From contig NZ_JAUCES010000005.1 of the NCBI RefSeq assembly GCF_030348825.1, positions 3,038,001 to 3,102,000 of the forward strand: a stretch of DNA of 64,000 nucleotides, in the 5' to 3' direction. Each line of letters begins with the position of its first letter. Positions within the stretch are counted from its first letter, which is position 1. Under the pieces are notes generated by a model, which did no database searches, was not told where the DNA came from, and saw nothing but the letters and a program-made list of their open reading frames with translations. Below are positions 53,000-60,324 of this stretch, piece after piece. The stretch is from Fictibacillus sp. b24. Lineage in GTDB: Bacteria > Bacillota > Bacilli > Bacillales > Fictibacillaceae. Made by a program: the position numbers and the translations under genes.

Positions 53000-54034
53000 C
53001 TAAGGAAGTAATAAAATCTTTCCTAACTTCCCTTTATTTTTAAAATAAACTTGAGCTTCTTTTGCTTCTTCCAAAGGAAAGGTTTTATCGATAACTGGTT
53101 TGATTTTGCCTTCTGAAATCGCATTAAGCATTTCTTTAAACTCTGCTCGAGTCCCCAAGACGGATCCATACATTGTAATATGTTTTAGATACATCGTCCT
53201 AAAATCAAGATTTGTCTTCTGGCCGCCTGCAGATCCAGAGATACAGAACTTCCCACCATTCTTTAGAACCTCCAGAGACGTTGAAAACAATGCATCTCCC
53301 ACTACATCTAGCACGGAGTCGATTGGTCCCCCATTCACTTCTAAAATCTCTTTTGATAGAGAATCGGATTTATAGGACAGTACATGTGTTGCTCCTAACT
53401 CCCTCATTTTTTCTTCACTATCTAAATTACCAATGATCGCGATAACTTTCGCACCAAAGACTTTTGATGCAATCTGAACATTTAGTGATCCTACCCCACC
53501 ATTAGCTCCAGTTACCATAACCGTCTCACCAGGTTGAACTTGTATTTGTTTAACCATATGCCAAGCCGTTAACCCGCTAACCGAAAAAACGGCACTCTCT
53601 GAATAACTGGGAAGAGGCATATCAAAGCAGAGCTCAGCTGGCCACACCACATATTCAGCGTATCCCCCGTCATATTCTGAACCAATAAAAGACATATCCA
53701 AAGAAATATGTTCTGATCCTTCTTCACCACTAGATGTAAAAGGAAATAACACAACATCTTTCCCTATAATGGATTCATCGACTAACTTTCCTGCTTTCAC
53801 TATTTTTCCCGTTATATCAGAGCCGGGTGTACGTGGAAATTGTACGCCTTCTGGTCGCCACCCCGATTTAGAATCGGTTCCATAAGCGCCTTCTCTCATC
53901 CAGATTTCAGTGTTATTAATCGCACAAGCTTCTACTTTTACAAGTACTTCATTTTCTCTTGGTTCAGGTACAGGAATATCCACTACTTTTAACTTATCAA
54001 CATCCCCATATCCTGTTACTTGTACAGCTTTCAT
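53000..54034 (-). CDS. Zinc-type alcohol dehydrogenase-like / quinone oxidoreductase (MDR family)
   Basis: 344 residues from ATG at 54034, with GAGGAA upstream. The GroES-like domain (KAVQVTGYGDVDKLKVVDIPVPEPRENEVLVKVEACAINNTE, PGSDITGKIVKAG) is followed by a Rossmann domain with VMVTGANGGVGSLNVQIA. Structural zinc cysteines are missing, so it is a zinc-free NADPH quinone or enone reductase type. The substrate is unknown. Confidence 0.87.
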   Translation of the reverse strand: MKAVQVTGYGDVDKLKVVDIPVPEPRENEVLVKVEACAINNTEIWMREGAYGTDSKSGWRPEGVQFPRTPGSDITGKIVKAGKLVDESIIGKDVVLFPFTSSGEEGSEHISLDMSFIGSEYDGGYAEYVVWPAELCFDMPLPSYSESAVFSVSGLTAWHMVKQIQVQPGETVMVTGANGGVGSLNVQIASKVFGAKVIAIIGNLDSEEKMRELGATHVLSYKSDSLSKEILEVNGGPIDSVLDVVGDALFSTSLEVLKNGGKFCISGSAGGQKTNLDFRTMYLKHITMYGSVLGTRAEFKEMLNAISEGKIKPVIDKTFPLEEAKEAQVYFKNKGKLGKILLLP

Positions 54035-54161
54035 CAAGTTATTCCTCTTCTCTTATTTGAATGATATTTTTTAATTAACAGTATGGTTAGACTATCTATT
54101 TCCCTATTATGGACAAAGCTTTTGTTTTGCATAATACAACAAAAAAGCTAGATAAAAAACA

Positions 54162-54192
54162 AATTGCCCTGTAGCCATACACAGGACAATTT
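54162..54192 (-). terminator. Terminator after aldo/keto reductase
   Basis: ATTGTCCTGT and ACAGGGCAAT arms (one mismatch), then TTTGTTTTTT on the minus strand. Confidence 0.75.
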
Positions 54193-54203
54193 ATATTTTA
54201 TTT

Positions 54204-55049
54204 TTATTCAAACTGTTTATAAAACTCCGGATCGTCCGGATCTGCACCGTTCCGCTTATCTTGATTAAGTGCTGAAATGCGTGTCATGTCCTCATTCGTC
54301 AGCTCAAAATCAAAGATATCAATGTTTTCTTGAATTCTGTGTTCTGTTACTGATTTAGGAATTGTCACAACACCGTTTTGAAGATCCCAGCGCAAAATGA
54401 TTTGTGCAACGGACTTATTGTACTTATCCGCTAGCTCCACTAAGGTAGGCTCTCCAAAGATTTCTCCTTTTAAAAGAGGTCTCCAAGCTTCTAGCTGTAT
54501 GCCTTGCTCTTTACAATACGATAAAAGATCTTCCTGAGACAAACGCGGATGGTACTCCACCTGGTTTACCATAGGTTTTATTTCAGCTTCTGCCATCAAA
54601 TCTTCAAGATGGTGCTGTTTAAAGTTACTAACACCAATCGCTTTTGCACGGCCTTCATTGTAAATCTTTTCAAGGGCTTTCCACGTTTCTTTATATTTTC
54701 CTGGTACCGGCCAGTGAACAAGGTAAAGGTCTACATACTCAAGGCCCAGTCTTTCTAAACTTGCATCAAAGGCCTCAAGTGTTTTTTCATACCCTTGATC
54801 GGTGTTCCAAACTTTCGTAGTAATAAACAGTTCTTCTCTTGGAACGTGTGATTCTGAAATTGCCTGTCCAACACCAACTTCATTTTCGTACAAACTTGCT
54901 GTGTCAATGCTGCGATATCCTGCATCGATCGCCCATTTGATGGACTGAATCACTTCATCACCATCTTCAGCTTTATAGACTCCTAAGCCGATCCATGGCA
55001 TTTGGACACCATTATGCAGAACGGCACGATCATGAATACTGCTTGTCAT
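54204..55049 (-). CDS. Aldo/keto reductase
   Basis: 281 residues. The catalytic tetrad is complete: Asp49 and Tyr54 in YRSIDTASLYENE, Lys79 in FITTKVWN and His112 in LYLVHWPVPGKY. GVSNFKQHHLEDL and the C-terminal IPKSVTEHRIQENIDIFDF bind NADPH. It is close in type to Bacillus YvgN/YtbE, which reduce methylglyoxal and other aldehydes. Paired with the DJ-1 and MDR genes nearby it suggests a carbonyl-stress neighbourhood, though each gene has its own terminator or promoter gap. Confidence 0.92.
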   Translation of the reverse strand: MTSSIHDRAVLHNGVQMPWIGLGVYKAEDGDEVIQSIKWAIDAGYRSIDTASLYENEVGVGQAISESHVPREELFITTKVWNTDQGYEKTLEAFDASLERLGLEYVDLYLVHWPVPGKYKETWKALEKIYNEGRAKAIGVSNFKQHHLEDLMAEAEIKPMVNQVEYHPRLSQEDLLSYCKEQGIQLEAWRPLLKGEIFGEPTLVELADKYNKSVAQIILRWDLQNGVVTIPKSVTEHRIQENIDIFDFELTNEDMTRISALNQDKRNGADPDDPEFYKQFE

Positions 55050-55109
55050 AAAGAATCACTCCTTGTTCACATTGTGGCACACTTTTTACTGTAGTTAAAA
55101 AGATTAGAC

Positions 55110-55505
55110 TCACCTAAGCTTGTCTGCGGTTTCAGCTAACCGTTGATCGGCATCATCTTTTATTAGAGACTCACTCCACGTAAATCCATCATTTTCATAC
55201 CGCGGAATAACATGCATATGAAAATGCGTTAAGTCACTAAATTCCCCCCCGTTTTGGTTAATTGTAATCCCATCGGTTTTTAAACACATGTTTAATTTCT
55301 CAGATATGTACTTTGCCGCTTCCATTACAGCCAATGTTTCTTCATCTGTCAATTCTGTTAGTTCCTTCACATGTCGTTTTGGAAGGATCAGCGTATGACC
55401 TTCATTAAAAGGATCTATATCAAGAAAACAATTTATGAGCTCATTTTCGTAAATCGTATGTACAGGTAATTTCGCGTTTGCAAGATCACAGCCTAAACAG
55501 CTCAT
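55110..55505 (-). CDS. HIT family protein
   Basis: 131 residues. The histidine triad HFHMHVIP has His94, His96 and His98. MSCLGCDLANAKLP resembles the N-terminal zinc Cys pair of Hit proteins, and DPFNEGHTLILPKRHVKELTEL is a conserved block. Such proteins hydrolyse dinucleotides or adenylyl conjugates. It starts directly after the Nudix stop codon, so the two are an operon of nucleotide-clearing enzymes. Confidence 0.92.
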   Translation of the reverse strand: MSCLGCDLANAKLPVHTIYENELINCFLDIDPFNEGHTLILPKRHVKELTELTDEETLAVMEAAKYISEKLNMCLKTDGITINQNGGEFSDLTHFHMHVIPRYENDGFTWSESLIKDDADQRLAETADKLR

Positions 55506-56012
55506 CTAGATCAATCCTTTCAATCTCGCTAGCAACAACCCATGTGCCATTTCGCTGTCTTTCCAGATGCCTTGTTCAATATTATGAAATGCCCGTTCTA
55601 CAGGAATATGAAACGCTTGAATTGTGGCTTCCTTTTTTTCAAGTCTTTGAGATTTATATTCTATAATTTCCTTTGTAAAGAAAACATGTGTAATGACGTT
55701 GCTTAAGCACGCACTCGGCTGAATACTACCTAAAAATACAGCCTCCCCACACACGATCCCTGTTTCCTCAAGCAGCTCTCGTTTTGCAGCTTTCATAGGG
55801 TCTTCCTTTTCCTTCATTCCTCCGCCTGGCAGCTGGATTATGATTTCGTCCACTGCTGGCCGATATTGGCTGATTAAGATCAATGAGTCGTTTTCCAGTG
55901 CAACCATAACTGCAGCTTCATGTGGCATCTCTTTTAGTGTTATACTTCCAAATTCATCTTCGAACACTTCTATCTCTTTATCTCTGCTCTGATATACAAG
56001 TTCCTTTTTCAA
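55506..56012 (-). CDS. Nudix hydrolase (ADP-ribose pyrophosphatase-like)
   Basis: 168 residues. The Nudix box is GGGMKEKEDPMKAAKRELLEETGI, with intact REx2EE. The preceding VMVALENDSLILISQYRPAVDEIIIQLPGG and following SIQPSACLSNVITHVFF are as in ADP-ribose pyrophosphatases. It would split ADP-ribose or related compounds. GGGGGATTC precedes the ATG. Confidence 0.9.
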   Translation of the reverse strand: MKKELVYQSRDKEIEVFEDEFGSITLKEMPHEAAVMVALENDSLILISQYRPAVDEIIIQLPGGGMKEKEDPMKAAKRELLEETGIVCGEAVFLGSIQPSACLSNVITHVFFTKEIIEYKSQRLEKKEATIQAFHIPVERAFHNIEQGIWKDSEMAHGLLLARLKGLI

Positions 56013-56200
56013 GAATCCCCCACTCCTTACACCAGTTTACTTTTAACATTATCCAAACTTGGAAACATTTTCAACTAACAGCTTATTGGAAATATAGACC
56101 AATTAATTATTTAATGGTTGTATTTTAAATGTGTTGTGGTGAGGGAACTTTTAGTAAAACTCTTACGTATTACAGTTAATCAATTGCGGAGGAGTATAAC

Positions 56201-56437
56201 ATGAAAAAGAAAATCGGAATTATTTTTATTGTCCTCTCGTTTGTGTTGTGGATCTTAATACCCGTCATCCCCTTTTTATCGTTCAGTGCAGGGCTTAAAA
56301 CAGCGATCGTAAGTGGGTTGTTCATCGGCGGAGAAGTCTTCTTTTGGCTTGGAGCGCTGTTAGCTGGAAAAGACATTGTGAAGAAGTTCATTCAAAAGTA
56401 CTGGCGTAAAAAAGACAAGAATGATGATGTAACTTGA
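56201..56437 (+). CDS. Small two-helix membrane protein (transporter suffix domain type)
   Basis: 78 residues. Two membrane segments, IGIIFIVLSFVLWILIPVIPFL and TAIVSGLFIGGEVFFWLGALLAG, are followed by a basic tail KKFIQKYWRKKDKNDD. This form occurs alone and at the end of some transporters, hence the domain name. The function is unknown. GGAGGAG lies seven bases before the ATG. Confidence 0.8.
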   Translation: MKKKIGIIFIVLSFVLWILIPVIPFLSFSAGLKTAIVSGLFIGGEVFFWLGALLAGKDIVKKFIQKYWRKKDKNDDVT

Positions 56438-56498
56438 GAGACTCTATTTACAGAGATAATTTAAATTGAATGATGAGTCGATTAAATAGGTGGCTAAT

Positions 56499-56669
56499 AT
56501 GGAAGACATAATTGTTGGGTTTATCTATACTTTTTTAATCGTTATTACGTTCGAGACTATTTTTAGTAGAATTTCAGGGAATGGTTATAAACACCCCATA
56601 AAAAAAATAGTCGTTCTCGCCATACAGTGTCTTGCCATCACTTTGTTCTTATTTAAAATGTATAACTAA
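56499..56669 (+). CDS. Small membrane protein of 56 residues
   Basis: The peptide starts MEDIIVGFIYTFLIVITFET and has two hydrophobic stretches, the second being IVVLAIQCLAITLFLF, joined by a polar GNGYKHPIKK turn. AGGTGG lies five bases upstream of the ATG. It is 61 bases after the previous small membrane gene and runs into the shared terminator at 56669. I do not recognise a family. Confidence 0.6.
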   Translation: MEDIIVGFIYTFLIVITFETIFSRISGNGYKHPIKKIVVLAIQCLAITLFLFKMYN

Positions 56670-56703
56670 AGCCTGTCAGCTTATGGCTGCACAGGCTTTT
56701 CTT
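56669..56703. terminator. Bidirectional terminator overlapping the MFS stop
   Basis: AAAGCCTGT and ACAGGCTTT arms around a 16-base loop. It serves the convergent small membrane gene and MFS gene; the MFS stop codon lies inside the loop. Confidence 0.8.
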
Positions 56704-57253
56704 TGTGAGTATATATTTTTAATGAAGCTGAATTCATAAGGATTAAAGCTGAAACCATATAAAGAAAAGACGCGATATAAAACAAACTTCCAATCGTCAG
56801 GAAATCTACTAAATAACCTGTTGCCATTACTGCTACCGCTCCCCACACACTTGTCCAAAGATGATAGTTTCCGATTTTTTCACCCGTTTGCGTACCTTTC
56901 GTTTGCCTAGCGAGCGCTGTTTTTTCCGTTGTCTTTTGTACAGCACCTAAAATACCCATCGCGATCTGCAGCATGTATAGAGCAGCAACCGTTTTAATGA
57001 TAGGCACAACAAGCATCATTCCCGCCATGCCCCATGTGTAAAATAGGATCAAGGAACGATCTCCCACTTTATCAGAAAGTCTACCAATAACCGGATGAAC
57101 CAGCGCTCCAGTAAGTGCAAAAAGACCGTAAGCCAATCCGAATTGTGAGTAGCTGTCTCCTATGTTGCGAATGAGCAGCAGATAAAAAGGAAATACCATA
57201 GAACTCGCTGTCATTAATAGACTTTGGGCTGTTACGAATGTGCGATAATTCAT
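56681..57253 (-). CDS. Half-size MFS-like membrane protein
   Basis: 190 residues, about half the length of an MFS carrier. Six hydrophobic segments are visible, with GLAYGLFALTGALVHPVIGRLSDKVGDRSLILFYTWG as the loop-2/3 motif GRLSDKxGxR. No trace of a second half lies downstream, and the stop is in the terminator. It may dimerise or be a truncated carrier. It overlaps the FAD oxidase gene by ATGA, so they are co-expressed. Confidence 0.8.
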   Translation of the reverse strand: MNYRTFVTAQSLLMTASSMVFPFYLLLIRNIGDSYSQFGLAYGLFALTGALVHPVIGRLSDKVGDRSLILFYTWGMAGMMLVVPIIKTVAALYMLQIAMGILGAVQKTTEKTALARQTKGTQTGEKIGNYHLWTSVWGAVAVMATGYLVDFLTIGSLFYIASFLYMVSALILMNSASLKIYTHKEKPVQP

Positions 57254-58674
57254 TGTCCATACCTCTCATAAAAAAGATTTTTGAAACGCTCTTCTGGATC
57301 GAGCTGTCGTTTCATATTAAAAAACTCCTCAATGTGAGGATACGCTTTTTTAAGTTGTGCATTCGTCGGATAGGAATAATAAGGTAAGTAATAACTGCCG
57401 TCATGCTCTATCGTCACATCTATCATCTTCTGAATAACATCCTCTGTTCTTTGAATCTCTTTTTTTGATCGCCCTTGGTTGATTAATAGCACGAGAGCAA
57501 ACATATCATCCTTGGCATAAGACAGGACAGCATCCTCATCATGTTCAACATAGCGTATCGTGATATTTAATACATTTAATTCTTCTTTTTCCAAAACACC
57601 TCGTAAATCATCGATATAATCTGTGAACTGATCTACAGGGACAAAATATTCTTGCAGCACTTCTGTCTGGTTTGGATTTTCATATTCCATAAACGCACTA
57701 TCCGATCTCATCACGTTGTTCCTTGTTTCATACTTGCCATCGCTTTTCACAAAGTACTTTTTCTGAGTATCCCAGAACACGTCTTTTCCCCAGCCGCTGT
57801 AACGTGACATACCTAGCATAAATTTAGGCAGTGCTACCATTTTTTCTTCTTTTAATGTCGAATACTTTTTTAGCTCATTTTGATCCTCCACCAGCACATA
57901 ATCGGTTACATACATTTCTTTTAAAAAAGAGTTCGGCGCAACAGACAATCGAGCTACGTGCATTTTCACATCTTTATCATTCTTCACGTATTGATTAAAG
58001 TAACTTTCATATTCCTGATAATCCATTGTTGCAATACGGTGCTTGTAAAGTTCATCCTCTGCCAATTTAAGGGTTACATCTAAAATAATTCCGAAAAGAC
58101 CGTAGCCCCCGATTACATAAGGAAAGTAATCATTATTCTCTGTTCGGCTAACATTGATTATTTCACCGTTCGATTTGAGCAGCCGGAAGGAAGCAACCGT
58201 ATCTATCAATGAACCGTACCGTATATCACGCCCATGTACGTTTACACTTAATGACCCGCCTACCGTAAATATGTTTTGCGATTGCATCACTTTAATAGAC
58301 AACCCATAAGGATTAATTTTTTCTTGAATGTCTGCCCAAGTTGCTCCGCTTTGAACTGTAATTTTTTTATCTTTAGGATTAAAGTTTAGAATCTCATTGT
58401 AGCTCTTCATATCTAGGAGCGTTCCGTTCGGATACAGGGTATGGCCACCTTGACTGTGCTGCATACCTGCAATGGATATTGTTTCTTCTTCTTTAACCCA
58501 TTTTTGGAGATCACGAGTTGAGCCCGAGCTTTTGACCACCTTCATTTTTGTAGGCATCAATCGTCCAGCGTCTTCAACAATAATCGTTTTTTGCTGTTGT
58601 GAGTATGCAGAAACACTGAAAAAGAGAGCCAAGCCATATAAAGAAATTCCAAACACAATAAATTTCCGTTTCAT
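57250..58674 (-). CDS. FAD-binding (PCMH-type) oxidoreductase
   Basis: 474 residues. The N-terminal FIVFGISLYGLALFFSVSAYS is a signal peptide or membrane anchor, so the enzyme is likely outside or on the membrane. The FAD domain shows EETISIAGMQHSQGGHTLYPNG, ITVQSGATWADIQEKI and QNIFTVGGSLSVNVHGRD. The C-terminal part ends LDPEERFKNLFYERYG, as in D-arabinono-lactone oxidase and DprE1-like enzymes. The substrate is unknown. A 20-bp palindrome sits in its promoter. Confidence 0.85.
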   Translation of the reverse strand: MKRKFIVFGISLYGLALFFSVSAYSQQQKTIIVEDAGRLMPTKMKVVKSSGSTRDLQKWVKEEETISIAGMQHSQGGHTLYPNGTLLDMKSYNEILNFNPKDKKITVQSGATWADIQEKINPYGLSIKVMQSQNIFTVGGSLSVNVHGRDIRYGSLIDTVASFRLLKSNGEIINVSRTENNDYFPYVIGGYGLFGIILDVTLKLAEDELYKHRIATMDYQEYESYFNQYVKNDKDVKMHVARLSVAPNSFLKEMYVTDYVLVEDQNELKKYSTLKEEKMVALPKFMLGMSRYSGWGKDVFWDTQKKYFVKSDGKYETRNNVMRSDSAFMEYENPNQTEVLQEYFVPVDQFTDYIDDLRGVLEKEELNVLNITIRYVEHDEDAVLSYAKDDMFALVLLINQGRSKKEIQRTEDVIQKMIDVTIEHDGSYYLPYYSYPTNAQLKKAYPHIEEFFNMKRQLDPEERFKNLFYERYGQ

Positions 58675-58698
58675 TTACAGCACCCCCACCTAAAACAA

Positions 58699-58749
58699 AT
58701 AGTGTAATATTACACTATTATTATAAAATGAATCTTTATTAGGTGACAA
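58699..58749 (-). promoter_or_regulatory. Promoter with perfect 20-bp palindromic operator
   Basis: On the minus strand TTGTCA (58744-58749), an 18-base spacer and TATAAT (58720-58725) form a good SigA promoter. ATAGTGTAATATTACACTAT (58699-58718) follows immediately and is a perfect palindrome of the size bound by TetR- or GntR-type repressors. No such regulator gene is nearby. Confidence 0.65.
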
Positions 58750-58824
58750 GTGATTTTTTCCAAATAAGTTAAATTACGGCTTAATACTCCTTTCATTTCG
58801 TGGGTCTTACCTCGAAAGAAAACC

Positions 58825-58929
58825 ATTGCCGCGGATAAAAAATGGATTACCGTGGATATAAATTGAATTACCGCGGAAAAAATTCGGATTACCTTGGATA
58901 AAAGTTAGATTACCTTGGATATATTTATC
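58825..58929 (+). repeat. Spaced tandem repeat, five units, period 21 bp (core ATTACCNNGGATA)
   Basis: ATTGCC or ATTACC begins at 58825, 58846, 58867, 58888 and 58909, exactly 21 bases apart. The first twelve bases of each unit are conserved (ATTACCGCGGAT, with CT for GC in the last two), and the rest vary. Confidence 0.9.
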
Positions 58930-58974
58930 TTGTACGTTCGAGGCGACAGATTGAACTTTTGTACACTGTTAAAA

Positions 58975-59022
58975 AACAAAAAAAAAGAGGCACCGACACA
59001 TTTGAGTCGATTAGCCTCATTT
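58975..59022 (-). terminator. Terminator after M20 amidohydrolase
   Basis: On the minus strand GAGGC..GAC and GTC..GCCTC arms are followed by a run of ten T. Confidence 0.8.
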
Positions 59023-59097
59023 CTCACACTACTTAACTAGCGGAATGTTGATTTCACGCTCATTCCTAGTCGTCCTCAGAGCAGATTTCCTAGCTTC

Positions 59098-60300
59098 CTA
59101 TTTTGTTAACTCTACTCTTTTCTCGGCATTTTGTTTTAAATACGCAAGTGTTGCAGCACCAAGCAGATTGGCAGCTATCAGTAAAGCATCTTCGTTAATC
59201 TTGAACTTCGGATGGTGGTGCGGATATGTCTCTTCCCACGATGTGTCTTCAGCTCCCGTAAAGAAGAAGGTGCCAGGGATTTTTTCCAAATAATATGCGT
59301 AATCTTCTCCTCCCATCTGCGGCTCGATTTCCTCTAATCCCACTATACCTGGAACCTTTCTGGCTACATCTACAACGAATTCTGTGTCTTCTTTATGGTT
59401 AACGACGGCAGGATAACCACGTTTGAATACATATTCATAGGATGCATCTGACGCAAGACATGTTCCTTTTGCGATACGGTCGATCTCCTCTTCGATTGCT
59501 ACACGAACTTCTTCCTTAAACGTCCGGACCGTTCCTGTCAGCTTTGCCGTATCTGCAATCACGTTAAATGCATTTTTTGCCTCAAAAGCGCCAACAGATA
59601 CAACCGCTGCGTCCAATGGATTAACTCGGCGGCTCACGATCTGCTGCAGGTTTGAAACGAGCTGTGCCCCAATCACGATGCTGTCTTTTGTTTTATGCGG
59701 CTGTGCACCATGTCCTCCTTTACCTTGAACTTTTATAGTGAAGGAATCTGCGGCTGCCATTACAGGACCTGTACGATAACCGATCGTTCCTGTTGACATC
59801 GTTGCCCAAAGGTGTGTGCCGTAAATCACATCAACTCCGTCTAGACATCCGTCTTCAATCATCGCAATGGCTCCGCCCGGCGCAAGTTCTTCAGCGTGCT
59901 GGTGAATAAATACGACATTTCCTTCGAGACCATCCTTCATTTCTGTTAAAACTTTGGCCAATACAAGCAATGTTGCCGTATGACCGTCATGGCCGCAAGC
60001 ATGCATGACACCTGGCACTTTCGATTTGTATGGAGAATCATTTTCCTCTTGAATCGGTAGTGCATCAAAATCAGCTCTTAGGGCAACAGTCTTACCTGGC
60101 TTACCGCCTCTTAACGTTGCAACAACCCCCCTGCCGCCGACTTCTGTACGAACTTCTAACCCTAGCTTTTCATGGTACGCAGCAATAAAGGCGGGTGTCT
60201 CGACTTCTTCAAATGAAAGTTCAGGGTTTTGATGAAGGTGTCTGCGAATCTCCACCATTTCGTTTTCATAATTAGCCAATCGGCTGAATAACTGTTCCAA
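59098..60300 (-). CDS. M20 family amidohydrolase
   Basis: 400 residues. Metal-binding Cys102 and His104 are in MHACGHDGHTATLL, the Glu pair is in HQHAEELAPGGA, a His lies in YGTHLWATM, and GGHGAQPHKTKDSIVIG is the dimerisation-domain motif. The family removes acyl groups from amino acids, for example hippurate, N-acetyl-amino acids or aminobenzoyl-glutamate. The AbgT gene 24 bases upstream suggests an imported aminobenzoyl-glutamate-like substrate (inference). Confidence 0.9.
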   Translation of the reverse strand: MEQLFSRLANYENEMVEIRRHLHQNPELSFEEVETPAFIAAYHEKLGLEVRTEVGGRGVVATLRGGKPGKTVALRADFDALPIQEENDSPYKSKVPGVMHACGHDGHTATLLVLAKVLTEMKDGLEGNVVFIHQHAEELAPGGAIAMIEDGCLDGVDVIYGTHLWATMSTGTIGYRTGPVMAAADSFTIKVQGKGGHGAQPHKTKDSIVIGAQLVSNLQQIVSRRVNPLDAAVVSVGAFEAKNAFNVIADTAKLTGTVRTFKEEVRVAIEEEIDRIAKGTCLASDASYEYVFKRGYPAVVNHKEDTEFVVDVARKVPGIVGLEEIEPQMGGEDYAYYLEKIPGTFFFTGAEDTSWEETYPHHHPKFKINEDALLIAANLLGAATLAYLKQNAEKRVELTK

Positions 60301-60324
60301 ACCTGCTCACTCCTTCTATTAAAT

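Larger units (their letters stand above)
58675..59097. other. Intergenic region with operator, 21-bp repeats and terminator
   Basis: 423 bases: promoter and 20-bp palindrome of the oxidoreductase, a five-unit 21-bp-period repeat (58825-58929), and the amidohydrolase terminator. No gene seen. Confidence 0.75.

Noticed and set aside
58825-58929. CRISPR array
   Set aside because: Regular spacing suggested it, but the units are 21 bp with 9-12 conserved bases; CRISPR repeats are longer, spacers are longer, and no cas gene is present. The same holds for 8022-8105 and 37687-37791.
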